The notes under the pieces were generated by a model that searched no databases, had not been told where the DNA came from, and saw only the letters and a list, made by a program, of their open reading frames with translations. This document shows, in pieces, positions 9,720 through 18,374 of a DNA stretch of 64,000 bases. Position 1 is the first letter of the stretch; each line of letters starts with the position of its first letter. The DNA comes from Meiothermus granaticius NBRC 107808 (GTDB lineage Bacteria; Deinococcota; Deinococci; Deinococcales; Thermaceae): NCBI RefSeq assembly GCF_003574355.1, contig NZ_QWLB01000001.1, positions 1-64,000 of the forward strand. The letters run 5' to 3'. The translations under genes and the position numbers were made by a program.

Positions 9720-9796
9720 TTCGGAGGCGATGAGCCGTGTTTCCCAATGTGGGCACCAAGGGAACCGGGGAGCCAGTGGTGCAACCGGCCGAGCGC
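9720..9796. repeat. Duplicated upstream element, copy 2
   Basis: Second copy of the element at 9558-9632. CGGAGGCGA is at 9722-9730 and the 27-nt block at 9770-9796. TCGG (9721-9724) can pair with CCGA (9789-9792), so the end-pairing is kept although the interior differs. This copy overlaps the first possible start codons of the subtilase frame (GTG 9737 and GTG 9776), so the real start of that protein may lie further downstream. Confidence 0.6.
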
Positions 9797-11512
9797 GAAT
9801 TTAGCGACAGAGCGGTTCATCCCTGGGTTCCCCACCTCGCGAGGTTTGGCTGGAAGATCTGCGGTTGGTCCGCATCCTTGCTGGGCCTACTGATGTTGGA
9901 GGCTTGCGGCAGTGTTTCCTCCCCGCTGGCCTACAGCGCTGTGCCCAGCAGCCTACCTGCGGATGGGGGCACGGTCTCCCTGTCGTGGCCGGTGGAGCGG
10001 GGGACCCGCTTCACCCTCTCGAGCGACCCCCCCCTCCCAGGACTGCCGCTGCAGACCGAGGGGGGCGGGGCCACCGTGCGGGTGGGGGGCAATCTGAGCC
10101 CCAACCCCACGACCTACCGGTTGACCCTCGAGGCCTTTGGCCCCGGGGGGCGCCGGGTGAGTACCCAAACCGTGGAGGTCGCCGCCCCAGCCAGCGCACA
10201 GCGCAAATGTGCCTCTAAACCCTCCGCTCAGGCGGGCTCGGCCCAGCGGCTGGGGGCTGAGCTGCAGGGGGTAGGGGGGTTTGAAGCGCCCCATGTGCCT
10301 GGACGCCTCATCGTCTGGGGAGCCCCGGCGCAAAGCCAGGCCGCTTCGCGCCTGGGGGTGCAGCGTGTGCGCAGCCTGGAGGGGGGATGGGCGGTGTACC
10401 AGGTCCGTCCAGGCACCGAAGCTCCTACCGCGCAGGCCCTGGTGGCGGCTGGACAGGCCCGCTACGTTCAGCCGGAGTACCTTTATGAACCGGCCGGTCT
10501 TGCGGTTCCTCCGCACAACCCCGATTACGGCCTGAGCCAGGCCGCGGTGTTCCAGCAGATGAACTGGGAGACCGGCTGGACCCGCCTCGAGCCAGGGTGC
10601 CCGGCCCCGGTGGTGGCTGTGCTGGACGGGGGGTTTTATACCGGGCGGGCGGATCTGGCCCCCAACCTGGTCTCCCGGGAGGCCTGGCTGGATGTGGTGG
10701 GGCCCGACCTTTCGGCTCCGACGCCCCTACAGGGGCGGGTGGATCCGGCCAACAACCTCCTGGGGGGGCACGGCACCGGTATGGCCGGGGTCATCGCCGC
10801 GGTCACCGGGGATGGCTCGCCGCTGGCTGGGGCCGGGTACAACCTGGTCAAGGTGCTGCCGATCAAGGTGTTCGATGCCCAATCCCGGACCGGAACCCTT
10901 CAGCTGGCCCAGGCGCTCGAGTACGCGGCCGGCGGGACCACCATTGCCGGGGTGCCCTACCGCAACCCGAGCCCGGCTCAGGTGGTCAACCTCTCCTTGG
11001 CTTCGCTGCAAGCCGGGCTGAATGATCCCTACCTCGAGAGTGTGCTCCAGCGGGTGACGGCCAGTGGGGTGGTGGTGGTGGCCTCGAGCGGGAATGCCGG
11101 GGCCGCCACCCTGAGCTACCCGGCTTCCTCCCCATACGTAATTGCGGTCGGGGCCACCGACGCTGGGGGAAACCGCGCCCAGTGGGGCAGCGGTTTTGGC
11201 AGCAACTACGGCGCGGGGCTGGAGTTTGTGGCCCCAGGAACCGCTGTGCCGGTTTTCAACGGCGGCCTTGCGGGGCAGTATGGCAACAGCTACGGCACCT
11301 CGGTGGCCGCTCCCTTCATCAGCGCGACCATCGCCCTCTATCTGTATCAGAACGCCTACCTGAGCGGCACCCTACCCACGGCCTCGAGCCTGTTGGAGGG
11401 GGTTCGCCGACGCCTGATCAGCGCGGCCCAGCACAGTTGGCAGCCCGAGACGGGATATGGCTTGGTGGATGTGGCCAAAGTCCTCGATCCCGCCAACCCC
11501 GCCTGCTATTAG
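9737..11512 (+). CDS. Subtilisin-like (S8) protease, predicted lipoprotein
   Basis: A secreted serine protease. The catalytic residues, numbered from GTG 9737, are Asp297 (VAVLDGGF), His345 (GGHGTGMAG), oxyanion Asn453 (ASSGNAG) and Ser522 (YGTSVAAPF). Ahead of the catalytic domain are a hydrophobic stretch with lipobox LLMLEAC (Cys57), an Ig-like beta domain (about 64-150), and a prodomain-like segment (about 187-250). This resembles thermitase/fervidolysin-type enzymes tethered to the outer face of a membrane. The start is uncertain: the first 40 or so codons overlap repeat copy 2 and no start codon sits well before the lipobox. AGGAG near its stop serves the next gene, so the two are likely cotranscribed. 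Confidence 0.85.
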   Translation: MFPNVGTKGTGEPVVQPAEREFSDRAVHPWVPHLARFGWKICGWSASLLGLLMLEACGSVSSPLAYSAVPSSLPADGGTVSLSWPVERGTRFTLSSDPPLPGLPLQTEGGGATVRVGGNLSPNPTTYRLTLEAFGPGGRRVSTQTVEVAAPASAQRKCASKPSAQAGSAQRLGAELQGVGGFEAPHVPGRLIVWGAPAQSQAASRLGVQRVRSLEGGWAVYQVRPGTEAPTAQALVAAGQARYVQPEYLYEPAGLAVPPHNPDYGLSQAAVFQQMNWETGWTRLEPGCPAPVVAVLDGGFYTGRADLAPNLVSREAWLDVVGPDLSAPTPLQGRVDPANNLLGGHGTGMAGVIAAVTGDGSPLAGAGYNLVKVLPIKVFDAQSRTGTLQLAQALEYAAGGTTIAGVPYRNPSPAQVVNLSLASLQAGLNDPYLESVLQRVTASGVVVVASSGNAGAATLSYPASSPYVIAVGATDAGGNRAQWGSGFGSNYGAGLEFVAPGTAVPVFNGGLAGQYGNSYGTSVAAPFISATIALYLYQNAYLSGTLPTASSLLEGVRRRLISAAQHSWQPETGYGLVDVAKVLDPANPACY

Positions 11513-11521
11513 GAGCCGATC

Positions 11522-12292
11522 ATGATTCACGACCCCCACAAACACCACGAGTTCGTGCTGCTCTTTGAGCTCAAGAACGCTGACCTGGCCACACCCGATG
11601 GGACCCAGGCCACGGCTTCAGTGAGGTATGGCCTGATCACCGAGGATGCCCTCAAGGGCCTGATTGGCCGGCAGGTGTATAAAGTTCACGGCCTGCCGAC
11701 CTTGATCCGCTGGCCGGGCCGGGCTCGAAAGCATCTGCTGGCGCCCCTTTCGCGCGGCGCGGAAGGTGGGCTTCTCCTGGAGGAACTGCGCCGCTACTTC
11801 TACGACCTGCGGTTGTTTGGTCTGGCCGCCCCCACCCCGCTGCTGGGGGCTCAGGGGACCCCAGGGGAGGCTGGGCCTAGGGTGCAGATCCCGGCGGCGC
11901 TGCGGCTCTCCCCGGCCCGAACGGTAGACCCGCTGCTCCCGCTGGACGGACAGCCCGGTTCCTATGGGCTGTATCGCCTGCACGGTAGCTACAACCCCGA
12001 ACAGGGCCAGGCCAATGGGGTGACGGCTTCCGACCTCGAGGTGCTCTGGCAAACCCTGGCCCATCTGTTTGAGCCGAGCCCGGAGATGCCCCCGCTGCAG
12101 ATGGGGGTCTGTGGGCTCTGGGTGTTCAGCCACGATGGGCTGGGAGGGGCCTCGGTCGAGACCCTGCTGGGCCAGGTGGCTCCCACCCGCCGGGTCGAGG
12201 CACCGCGGAGCCTGCAGGACTACCACCTGTGTTCTCCTCAGCCAGGGCCCCTCGCGGCAGACCCTCGAGTGGTGCTGACCTGCTGGGCCTGA
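11522..12292 (+). CDS. Orphan Cas7/Csd2-like protein (shortened)
   Basis: A 256-residue protein that I read as a diverged homologue of Csd2/Cas7, the crRNA-binding backbone subunit of type I-C Cascade. Segments recalled from that family appear in the same order: HEFVLLFEL (9-17; family DFVLLFDV); YGLITEDAL (36-44; GHGLVTDVCL); YFYDLRLFG (92-100; YDVRTFG); ARTVDPLLPL (132-141; ARSVDPILPL); YGLYRLHG (148-155; YGLYRAHG); DLEVLWQTLAHLFE (171-184; DLELLWEALENMFE); GLWVFSHD (198-205; GLYVFKHD); and PRSLQDY (228-234; PRSFADY). The NPNGDPD motif near the N-terminus is degraded, and the protein is about 30 residues shorter than Csd2. It sits 9 nt after the subtilase, with AGGAG before its ATG. No cas3, cas5, cas8, cas1 or CRISPR array is present. 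Its function here is unknown. Confidence 0.7.
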   Translation: MIHDPHKHHEFVLLFELKNADLATPDGTQATASVRYGLITEDALKGLIGRQVYKVHGLPTLIRWPGRARKHLLAPLSRGAEGGLLLEELRRYFYDLRLFGLAAPTPLLGAQGTPGEAGPRVQIPAALRLSPARTVDPLLPLDGQPGSYGLYRLHGSYNPEQGQANGVTASDLEVLWQTLAHLFEPSPEMPPLQMGVCGLWVFSHDGLGGASVETLLGQVAPTRRVEAPRSLQDYHLCSPQPGPLAADPRVVLTCWA

Positions 12293-12373
12293 GGTTTGGC
12301 CATGCTATCCTCTGCCTGGCACCCCCCGCGCTTGGAGGCTCGAGCCCTCCGGGTTAGACTGAAGCCAGCTAAC

Positions 12374-14581
12374 ATGCGGATATTTCTGGGGTTGCTGGCT
12401 TCGCTGCTGGGGTTTGTCGCGGTTCACCTTTTCCGTTGGGGAGACCAGTACGGCCTGCCCTGGCTGATGGTGATTGTGGCCATCCTGACCTCGCTCTATG
12501 GCCGGGGCTGGGGGGGGCTGGCGGCGGTGCTGGCCTTGGCCCTGGATGGGTGGCTGGGGGGGGCCCGACACCTGGGCTGGTCCGCTGTGCTCCTGGGGAT
12601 CACCTTTGTGATAGCCGACCTGATCGGGAGGGACCTGCGCCGCGCCTACCTACGCCAGCAGGAAACCGCTGCGCAGCTCTCGCTGTTGGTGGCGGCTTTG
12701 GAGGAGCTCTCCGGGCTAGGGAGCCAGGTCGCTATCCTGCGGGCCTTACCGGAACTGCTGGGGCGCCATGGAGAGGGGCATGTCTCGGTCTGGCAGCCCC
12801 AGCCGGGGGGTATGGGCCTGGTCTCGGCGGTGGGGCTGGATCCCTCGGCGCCCTCCCTACTGCCCGAGCGGGGGGTGGTGGCCCGCTGCGCCCGGCAGGG
12901 GCAGCGGGTATACCTGGGCGATGTGCGCCAAGACTCCGATTACATCGCCCTGCCCAACAGCAACATCCAGAGCGAGCTGGCCTTGCCCCTGTTGGAGCGC
13001 GGCCAGGTGATCGCGGTGCTCAACCTCGAACGCCCCGGGCCCTTTAGCCCGCGGGAGCTCGAGGGCTTTGAGCACTTTGCCCAGGCGGTCAGCACCCAGC
13101 TCACCCAGCTTTCCGAGCGCGGGGAGCTGCAGTTTCTGAACCAGCTCTCCACCTCGCTGGACTCCGCCACCACCCCGGTAGGGGTGGCCGAGCGGGCCCT
13201 GGCCTTGTTGGTAGGGGCTTTGGGGCTGGAACAGGGCTGGCTGTGGATGCAGCAGGGGACCCGCATGGTGGCGCTGGCGGTGTATGGCGGGGAGACCCCG
13301 CTCACCGAGATTCCGTATGCCCAGGGGCTGGTCTGGGAGGTGTACCACACCGGTCGGCCCACCTATGCCCAGGACTACAGCGAAAACCCCCGGGCCATCC
13401 CTGAGTTTCGCCAGGCCTTTGGCGGGGTGGTGGCCCATCCGGTCTTTTTATCCAATCAGGAGCGCCCACGGGTGGTGCTCTCGTTGCAGCAGAAATCCCC
13501 CCGGATGTGGCGGGAAGCCGAGCAGGACTTGCTGGCGGCGGCCTGCCGTACCCTGGGCCTGGCCTTGGATGGGGCCCTGGCTGCCCAGCAGCGGGATGAG
13601 CTGATTGCGCTTTCGCACGAGGCGGCTGAGGCTCCGGTAGAGGAGGTGTACCGCAAAATTTTAGAGACCGCAGTCCGCTTGGTGCCGGGGGCCGAGGCGG
13701 GAAGCCTGCTGGTGCGCGAGGGGGCCACGTTCCGCTTTAAGGCCTTGCTGGGCTTTGACCCCAGCCTCAAGTCCCATGTGTTCAGTGAGGCCGAGCAGTT
13801 CCATTGGTATGCAGGTTCCGCTCAAGACTGGTACCGAGGGGAGCCCCGCGTCCTCTCGAGCGCCCATACCGACCTCAAGCAGTTCAGCAATGAGGAGATC
13901 CTGGTCTCTGGGCGGATCGAGGAGATCGCTTCCAACCTGGCCTTGCCGGTGGTCTACCGCGGGGAGGTCTTGGCCATCTTGTACCTGGACAACCTGCACG
14001 ACCCTGCGGCCTTTGGCGAGGATTCCCTGACCGTAGCCCGTTTTTTCGCCACCCCCATCGCGGCGCTGCTGCACGAGGTGCGCTACCGGGGGCTGCTCGA
14101 GCGGGCCGCAGCGACCGATGCGCTCACGGGGCTGCTCAATCGCCGGGCCTTTGACCATCGCCTGGAGGAGGAGCTGGGGCGGGCCCAACGCTATGGCCAT
14201 CCGCTGGGCTTGCTGGTGATGGATTTGCGCGGCTTCAAGCGGATTAATGACAGCCTGGGGCACGCCAAGGGGGATGAGGCGCTGGTGCGGGTGGCGGAGG
14301 TGCTCGAGCGCAGCAAGCGCGATGGCGATGTCCTGTTTCGCTGGGGTGGGGATGAGTTCGCGGTTTTGCTCTCCAACACCAACTTGGCCGGGGCTACGGC
14401 AGCCGCCCAGCGCTACGCGGCGGCGATCGAGAGCGTGTGTATGGAGGGGTTGGCTTTGGGCGTGAACATCGGGGCCGCGGCCTATCCGGCGGATGCGAAA
14501 GATGGGGATACCCTGCTGCAGCGGGCCGACCAGCGGATGTACCAGGCCAAGAGCAGCGGGGTTTCGGTGATGGCCTTGTAA
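12374..14581 (+). CDS. GAF-GGDEF diguanylate cyclase, membrane anchored
   Basis: A 735-residue signalling protein predicted to make the second messenger c-di-GMP. About three hydrophobic segments occupy residues 1-85 (MRIFLGLLASLLGFVAV onward). Two or three GAF-like sensor domains follow (about 110-260, 265-410 and 425-575), then a GGDEF domain at about 590-735. The GGDEF active site is intact (FRWGGDEFAVLL). RDGD lies five residues before it, matching the inhibitory RxxD site, so product feedback is expected. ATG 12374 is chosen because the first membrane helix follows it. The in-frame TTG at 12296, 3 nt after the Cas7-like stop, would add 26 unlikely residues. Cotranscription with the Cas7-like gene is possible. 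Confidence 0.88.
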   Translation: MRIFLGLLASLLGFVAVHLFRWGDQYGLPWLMVIVAILTSLYGRGWGGLAAVLALALDGWLGGARHLGWSAVLLGITFVIADLIGRDLRRAYLRQQETAAQLSLLVAALEELSGLGSQVAILRALPELLGRHGEGHVSVWQPQPGGMGLVSAVGLDPSAPSLLPERGVVARCARQGQRVYLGDVRQDSDYIALPNSNIQSELALPLLERGQVIAVLNLERPGPFSPRELEGFEHFAQAVSTQLTQLSERGELQFLNQLSTSLDSATTPVGVAERALALLVGALGLEQGWLWMQQGTRMVALAVYGGETPLTEIPYAQGLVWEVYHTGRPTYAQDYSENPRAIPEFRQAFGGVVAHPVFLSNQERPRVVLSLQQKSPRMWREAEQDLLAAACRTLGLALDGALAAQQRDELIALSHEAAEAPVEEVYRKILETAVRLVPGAEAGSLLVREGATFRFKALLGFDPSLKSHVFSEAEQFHWYAGSAQDWYRGEPRVLSSAHTDLKQFSNEEILVSGRIEEIASNLALPVVYRGEVLAILYLDNLHDPAAFGEDSLTVARFFATPIAALLHEVRYRGLLERAAATDALTGLLNRRAFDHRLEEELGRAQRYGHPLGLLVMDLRGFKRINDSLGHAKGDEALVRVAEVLERSKRDGDVLFRWGGDEFAVLLSNTNLAGATAAAQRYAAAIESVCMEGLALGVNIGAAAYPADAKDGDTLLQRADQRMYQAKSSGVSVMAL

Positions 14582-14590
14582 GGGACGGGG

Positions 14591-15856
14591 TTATCCCTCG
14601 GTCGGGGTGGGCAGTTTCCGGACCTCGCGTACCGGCGAGAAATACAGCCACCCGAAAGCGGTGGTGGCAATCAGGGCGGCGATCAGCATTCCCACCCGTA
14701 ACCCCAAAGCCTCTGCCAGCAGCCCGCCCAGTAGGCCTCCCAATGAGCCCAGGCCAAAACTGATAAAGCGGCTGGTAGCGGCCACCCGCCCCTGCATCTG
14801 GGGGGCGGTGCGGGCCTGGCGCAGGCTCACCACGTTGACGTTGCACACCACAATTGCGACCGCTCCGGCAAACCCAGCCGCTGCGATCAGCCCGGCGGCG
14901 ATCAGAGGAGGGGCGTAGACCAGGGGGGCCACAAATGCGGCCATTGCCGCCAGCAGCATCCCCAGGATGGCGGTGCGGCCCAGCCCCAGCCGGGCGCTGA
15001 CCCTGGGGGCTAGGGTGGCCCCCAGCAGCCCACCGGCACTCTGTGCTCCCAGGATGAGGCCGATCCAGACCGGGGGCACGTGGAGCTCACGGACCAAGAA
15101 CAACACCTTGATCCCGGTCAGGATGCCCACATGGAGGTTGTAGTTGGTGGTGGAAAAAACCAGGGGGCGCAGGTAAGGATCATACAAAACCGCCTTTAGC
15201 CCCGCCCCTATCTCCCCCCAGATCAGCTTGCGGTTTTGCATTCGGGGGCCTTCGCGGGCCGGGATGCGCTGTAGCAGCAGGGCGGCTACGAAGTCCAGCA
15301 CAGCGTTGATCAGGATGGTGAGGGGACCCCCTAGGGTCTGCACCAGCACCCCGCCCAGTCCTGGGGCTCCTACCCGGGCCACCATCCGGCTGCTCTCGAT
15401 TTGACTGTTGGCCCCTACCAGCTTGTTCCGGTCCACCGCACTCGCCACAAAGGCATTTACCGCCAGATCGAAAAACACCTGTAAAATTCCGATCAGCAGG
15501 GTTACCCCGACCAGCCAAGGAAAGCTGAACCACCCCGCCCATACCCCCAGCGGGATGCTCAGCAGCAAAACCCCCCGCAGGACTGCGCTATAGACCAGAA
15601 CCCGCTGCGGCGAGCCCTGATCGATCCAGACCCCGGCAAAGAGGGTCACCAGCAGCCAGGGCAGCATCTCCACGGTGGCCAGCAACCCCATCTGGGCCGG
15701 GCTGGCGTGAAGGATCAGGGCGGCCAGAAGGGGTAGGGCCATCCCCAGGATGTTGTCGCTGAAGGTGGCCGCCCCCTGGCCCCAGACCAGGCGAAACAAG
15801 TTGGCATCTATGGCCTTGAATAAACGCATACCCCGGGCCTGAACTCGAGGGATCAT
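14591..15856 (-). CDS. MFS transporter
   Basis: A 421-residue integral membrane protein with about 12 hydrophobic segments. The pattern is that of the MFS_3/enterobactin-exporter-like group (WGQGAATFSDNILGMALPLLA at the start, FAGVWIDQGSPQRVLV in the first cytoplasmic loop). These are usually drug or metabolite exporters; the substrate is not predictable. An alternative start (MRLFKAIDANLF) lies at 15829, and neither start has a clear RBS. It is convergent with the GGDEF gene, 9 nt away. Confidence 0.85.
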   Translation of the reverse strand: MIPRVQARGMRLFKAIDANLFRLVWGQGAATFSDNILGMALPLLAALILHASPAQMGLLATVEMLPWLLVTLFAGVWIDQGSPQRVLVYSAVLRGVLLLSIPLGVWAGWFSFPWLVGVTLLIGILQVFFDLAVNAFVASAVDRNKLVGANSQIESSRMVARVGAPGLGGVLVQTLGGPLTILINAVLDFVAALLLQRIPAREGPRMQNRKLIWGEIGAGLKAVLYDPYLRPLVFSTTNYNLHVGILTGIKVLFLVRELHVPPVWIGLILGAQSAGGLLGATLAPRVSARLGLGRTAILGMLLAAMAAFVAPLVYAPPLIAAGLIAAAGFAGAVAIVVCNVNVVSLRQARTAPQMQGRVAATSRFISFGLGSLGGLLGGLLAEALGLRVGMLIAALIATTAFGWLYFSPVREVRKLPTPTEG

Positions 15857-15885
15857 ACCGGAAAACGCCTGCGCGCTGGATGAGC

Positions 15886-16431
15886 CTAGAAGTTAACGCT
15901 GGGCACCTGTCGGGCGGCCTCGTCGGTTTGGAAGAAGGGCTTGGGCCGTTTCCCCATGGGCCCGGCAAAGAAGATTCCGGGAACCGTGCTCACCGCATTG
16001 TTGAACTCCAGGACGGTATCGTTGAAGAACTGCCGCGCGTAGGCGATCTTGTTCTCGGTCTCCTCGAGCTGGCCCTGCAGCTCCCGAAAGTTGGCATCGG
16101 CCTTGAGCTGAGGATAGGCCTCCGCCAGGGCAAACACGCTCCTCAGGGCCTGCGAGAGGGCATTGGAGGCCTCCGACTTTTCCTCCACCGTTCCCGCCGA
16201 GAGCATGCGCTCCCGGGCCTGGCTGACCCGGTCGAAGACCCCGGCTTCGTGCGCGGCATAGCCCTTGACTGTGTTCACCAGGTTGGGGATCAGGTCGTTG
16301 CGCCGCTTGAGCTGCACATCCACCTGAGCCAGGGCGTTTCCCACCCGGTTTTCCAGGGCGATGATGCGGTTATAGAACCCGATGAACCCCAGCCCCAACA
16401 GCACCACGATGAGCAGAACAATCCATCCCAT
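15886..16431 (-). CDS. lemA: LemA family protein
   Basis: A 181-residue protein with one N-terminal membrane segment (WIVLLIVVLLGLGFIGFY) and a long helical domain carrying the family signature NRVGNALAQVDVQLKRRNDL and IPNLVNTVKGYAAHE. LemA proteins are membrane-tethered helical-bundle proteins of unclear function, often paired with a DUF2207 protein, as here. GGAGG (complement of 16436-16440) sets the start at 16431. The gene follows the DUF2207 gene by 10 nt, so the two form an operon. Confidence 0.93.
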   Translation of the reverse strand: MGWIVLLIVVLLGLGFIGFYNRIIALENRVGNALAQVDVQLKRRNDLIPNLVNTVKGYAAHEAGVFDRVSQARERMLSAGTVEEKSEASNALSQALRSVFALAEAYPQLKADANFRELQGQLEETENKIAYARQFFNDTVLEFNNAVSTVPGIFFAGPMGKRPKPFFQTDEAARQVPSVNF

Positions 16432-16441
16432 TGGACCTCCT

Positions 16442-18340
16442 TTAGCGGGCCCCGCTGCTGCTGCCTCCCCCCGAGCTACCCCCGCTGCTGCTCCCCCCAA
16501 ACCCACCGCCGGAGCCGCTCGAGTGCGGCCTGAGGGCGCTTTCAAGATGGTTCAGGTTGCGGGTCACGGCCTCGAGGCTTTGGGTTACCTGGGCGATCTG
16601 CCCAGCCGAGGCCAGCAAGGAGGACCCGCCGCCCGAAGTATCCCCGACCCAGGGAGGGGCCACCAGGGCCCGGCCCTGCCGCTCGGCCAGGCCGCGCAGG
16701 TTGCGCAGGTAGCGCTCGGCCACCCCCAGGGCGCTGGCGTACACGAAGTGGTAGTCCCAGAGCCGGAAGTGCTCCGGTGGAGCGGTCTCCATCTGGGAGA
16801 AATCGGCCAGGAAGTTGCGGTAAGCAGCCCAGCGCTGGGCGTTCAGCAGCTTGTCGGGCTGCCAGCGCGGCAGCGAGCGGTAGGCCACCCGCGACAGCCC
16901 CAGCAGGCCCAGCCCGGTAGCGGCTAGGGCCAAGGCCAGGATCACCAGTGCGGTGGGGTTGGAGGCCTCCGAGTAGCCCAGCTCCGCGAAGAAGCCCTGG
17001 CCCAGGGGAACGGTGAGTATCGCGGCCATCAGGCTGAGCATCCCAGCGACGCCCAGGATCCCCGTCCAGAGGGCCCCTTGGCGGCTGCTGCTCGGGTCGA
17101 GAAGCGGGCCGTGGGCTTGCTCATACTCCGCTCGAGGCAGTGCGGCCAGCGCGGAGGCCTGGCCAGGGTTGCGTTGGAAATAGCTCCGGATCTCCTGCGG
17201 GCTCACCGTGCCATCCCCGCCGTCGGCTTTTTGCAAGACCGCGTACACCCGCCCTTCAAAGCCGCTTCCTTGGGGGGGATTATGCAGGCGGAAGCGAACC
17301 TCCTCCCGGCCAAAGAGCCCAAACAGGCCGGGTTCGTGGTGGCGCACCAGCTCGAGGTTCCCCTGGCGGGCCAGGTTCAGCAGGGTGGCAGAGAAGGCCA
17401 GCCCCAGCCGGCCCTGGCCGGGGTCGTGCTGATGCAGCACATAGGGCACCAGCCCAGGGGGAATTTCCTCCGCCGGTTCGCGGTAGTAGCGGCCCACCTC
17501 CTGGACCGTGGGTTCGCGCCCCCCCTGCCAATAAGCCCGGGCCAGGTTGGTCAGTAGCAGCAAGAAGAATCCGATGGGCACCGCTCCCAGCCAGGCCACC
17601 CAGGTGGGGATGGGTTCTTGGGCCCGCCGGGATCGCTCGCGGAAGCGTTGGGTCTGGGCCTCGGTCTCCTTGAGCCAGGCCTCGAGGCGCGGGGCATTGA
17701 GGGTGCGGACCGTAAACCCCCGTGGATCCAGGAGCACCCTCGAGCGCACAAACTCGTTCTCGCCCACGGGGGCCAGCTTTACCGTGGCCCTTTGCCGAGC
17801 CGGGTCAAACTCGAGGCTTCCAATCCGCCCCTGACCGGTGAAGATGAACACCCGAAAGAGCTCGGGGGCCGGTTGGGGGGCGTGGAGGCGTAAGACGTAA
17901 CGGTCTATCGCGGCGTGGATAGGCTCTAGCACCTGTCGGTCGAAGAGCGCGGCATCCTGGGCCACCTCGAGTTCGTTGCTCAGGGTGTAGCTAAAGCGGA
18001 AGGTGCGCTTCTCATCGCTGGCCAGGGGCGGCAGGTTGCCCTTTTGGCTGGGGCCCGCGGTGATGCTCAGCCGGTTACCCTCGACCTGGTACACCGCCGG
18101 TTTGCCGTCCAGGGCGCTGGCGCCCTCAAAGCGCACCTGTCCGCCGCTGCGCGGCTCGAGGGTGAAGAACACCTCGCGGTAAACCCCCTCGAAGACGAAG
18201 GTGCGGGTGTCCACCACCCGCACCAGGCCACTGGACAGCAGGTACACGTCCTGCTCGACACTGGCCAGGTGGTAGCTTTTGCCCAAAGCCACCCCGAGCC
18301 CTGCAACGACCAGGAGCCCCCACCCCTTGTGGCGGTTCAC
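16442..18340 (-). CDS. DUF2207 membrane protein
   Basis: A 632-residue membrane protein. It has a signal peptide at about 1-22, an extracytoplasmic beta-rich DUF2207 domain (about 25-240), a membrane segment (WVAWLGAVPIGFFLLLLTNL), a soluble region, and two or three more hydrophobic segments around 430-495. The tail is a Ser/Gly-rich low-complexity stretch ending SSGGGSSSGAR. This architecture and the adjacent lemA match a widespread two-gene module of unknown role. The GTG start at 18340 has TAGGCT 6 nt upstream, so the mRNA is probably leaderless. Confidence 0.88.
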   Translation of the reverse strand: MNRHKGWGLLVVAGLGVALGKSYHLASVEQDVYLLSSGLVRVVDTRTFVFEGVYREVFFTLEPRSGGQVRFEGASALDGKPAVYQVEGNRLSITAGPSQKGNLPPLASDEKRTFRFSYTLSNELEVAQDAALFDRQVLEPIHAAIDRYVLRLHAPQPAPELFRVFIFTGQGRIGSLEFDPARQRATVKLAPVGENEFVRSRVLLDPRGFTVRTLNAPRLEAWLKETEAQTQRFRERSRRAQEPIPTWVAWLGAVPIGFFLLLLTNLARAYWQGGREPTVQEVGRYYREPAEEIPPGLVPYVLHQHDPGQGRLGLAFSATLLNLARQGNLELVRHHEPGLFGLFGREEVRFRLHNPPQGSGFEGRVYAVLQKADGGDGTVSPQEIRSYFQRNPGQASALAALPRAEYEQAHGPLLDPSSSRQGALWTGILGVAGMLSLMAAILTVPLGQGFFAELGYSEASNPTALVILALALAATGLGLLGLSRVAYRSLPRWQPDKLLNAQRWAAYRNFLADFSQMETAPPEHFRLWDYHFVYASALGVAERYLRNLRGLAERQGRALVAPPWVGDTSGGGSSLLASAGQIAQVTQSLEAVTRNLNHLESALRPHSSGSGGGFGGSSSGGSSGGGSSSGAR

Positions 18341-18374
18341 CCTTTTAGCCTACTGCACCCAGGGGGTTCGCAGC

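Noticed and set aside
9558-9796. c-di-GMP (GEMM) or cobalamin riboswitch
   Set aside because: Tempting because a GGDEF gene is downstream, but the conserved core words I remember for these classes are absent. Kept only as an unknown element.
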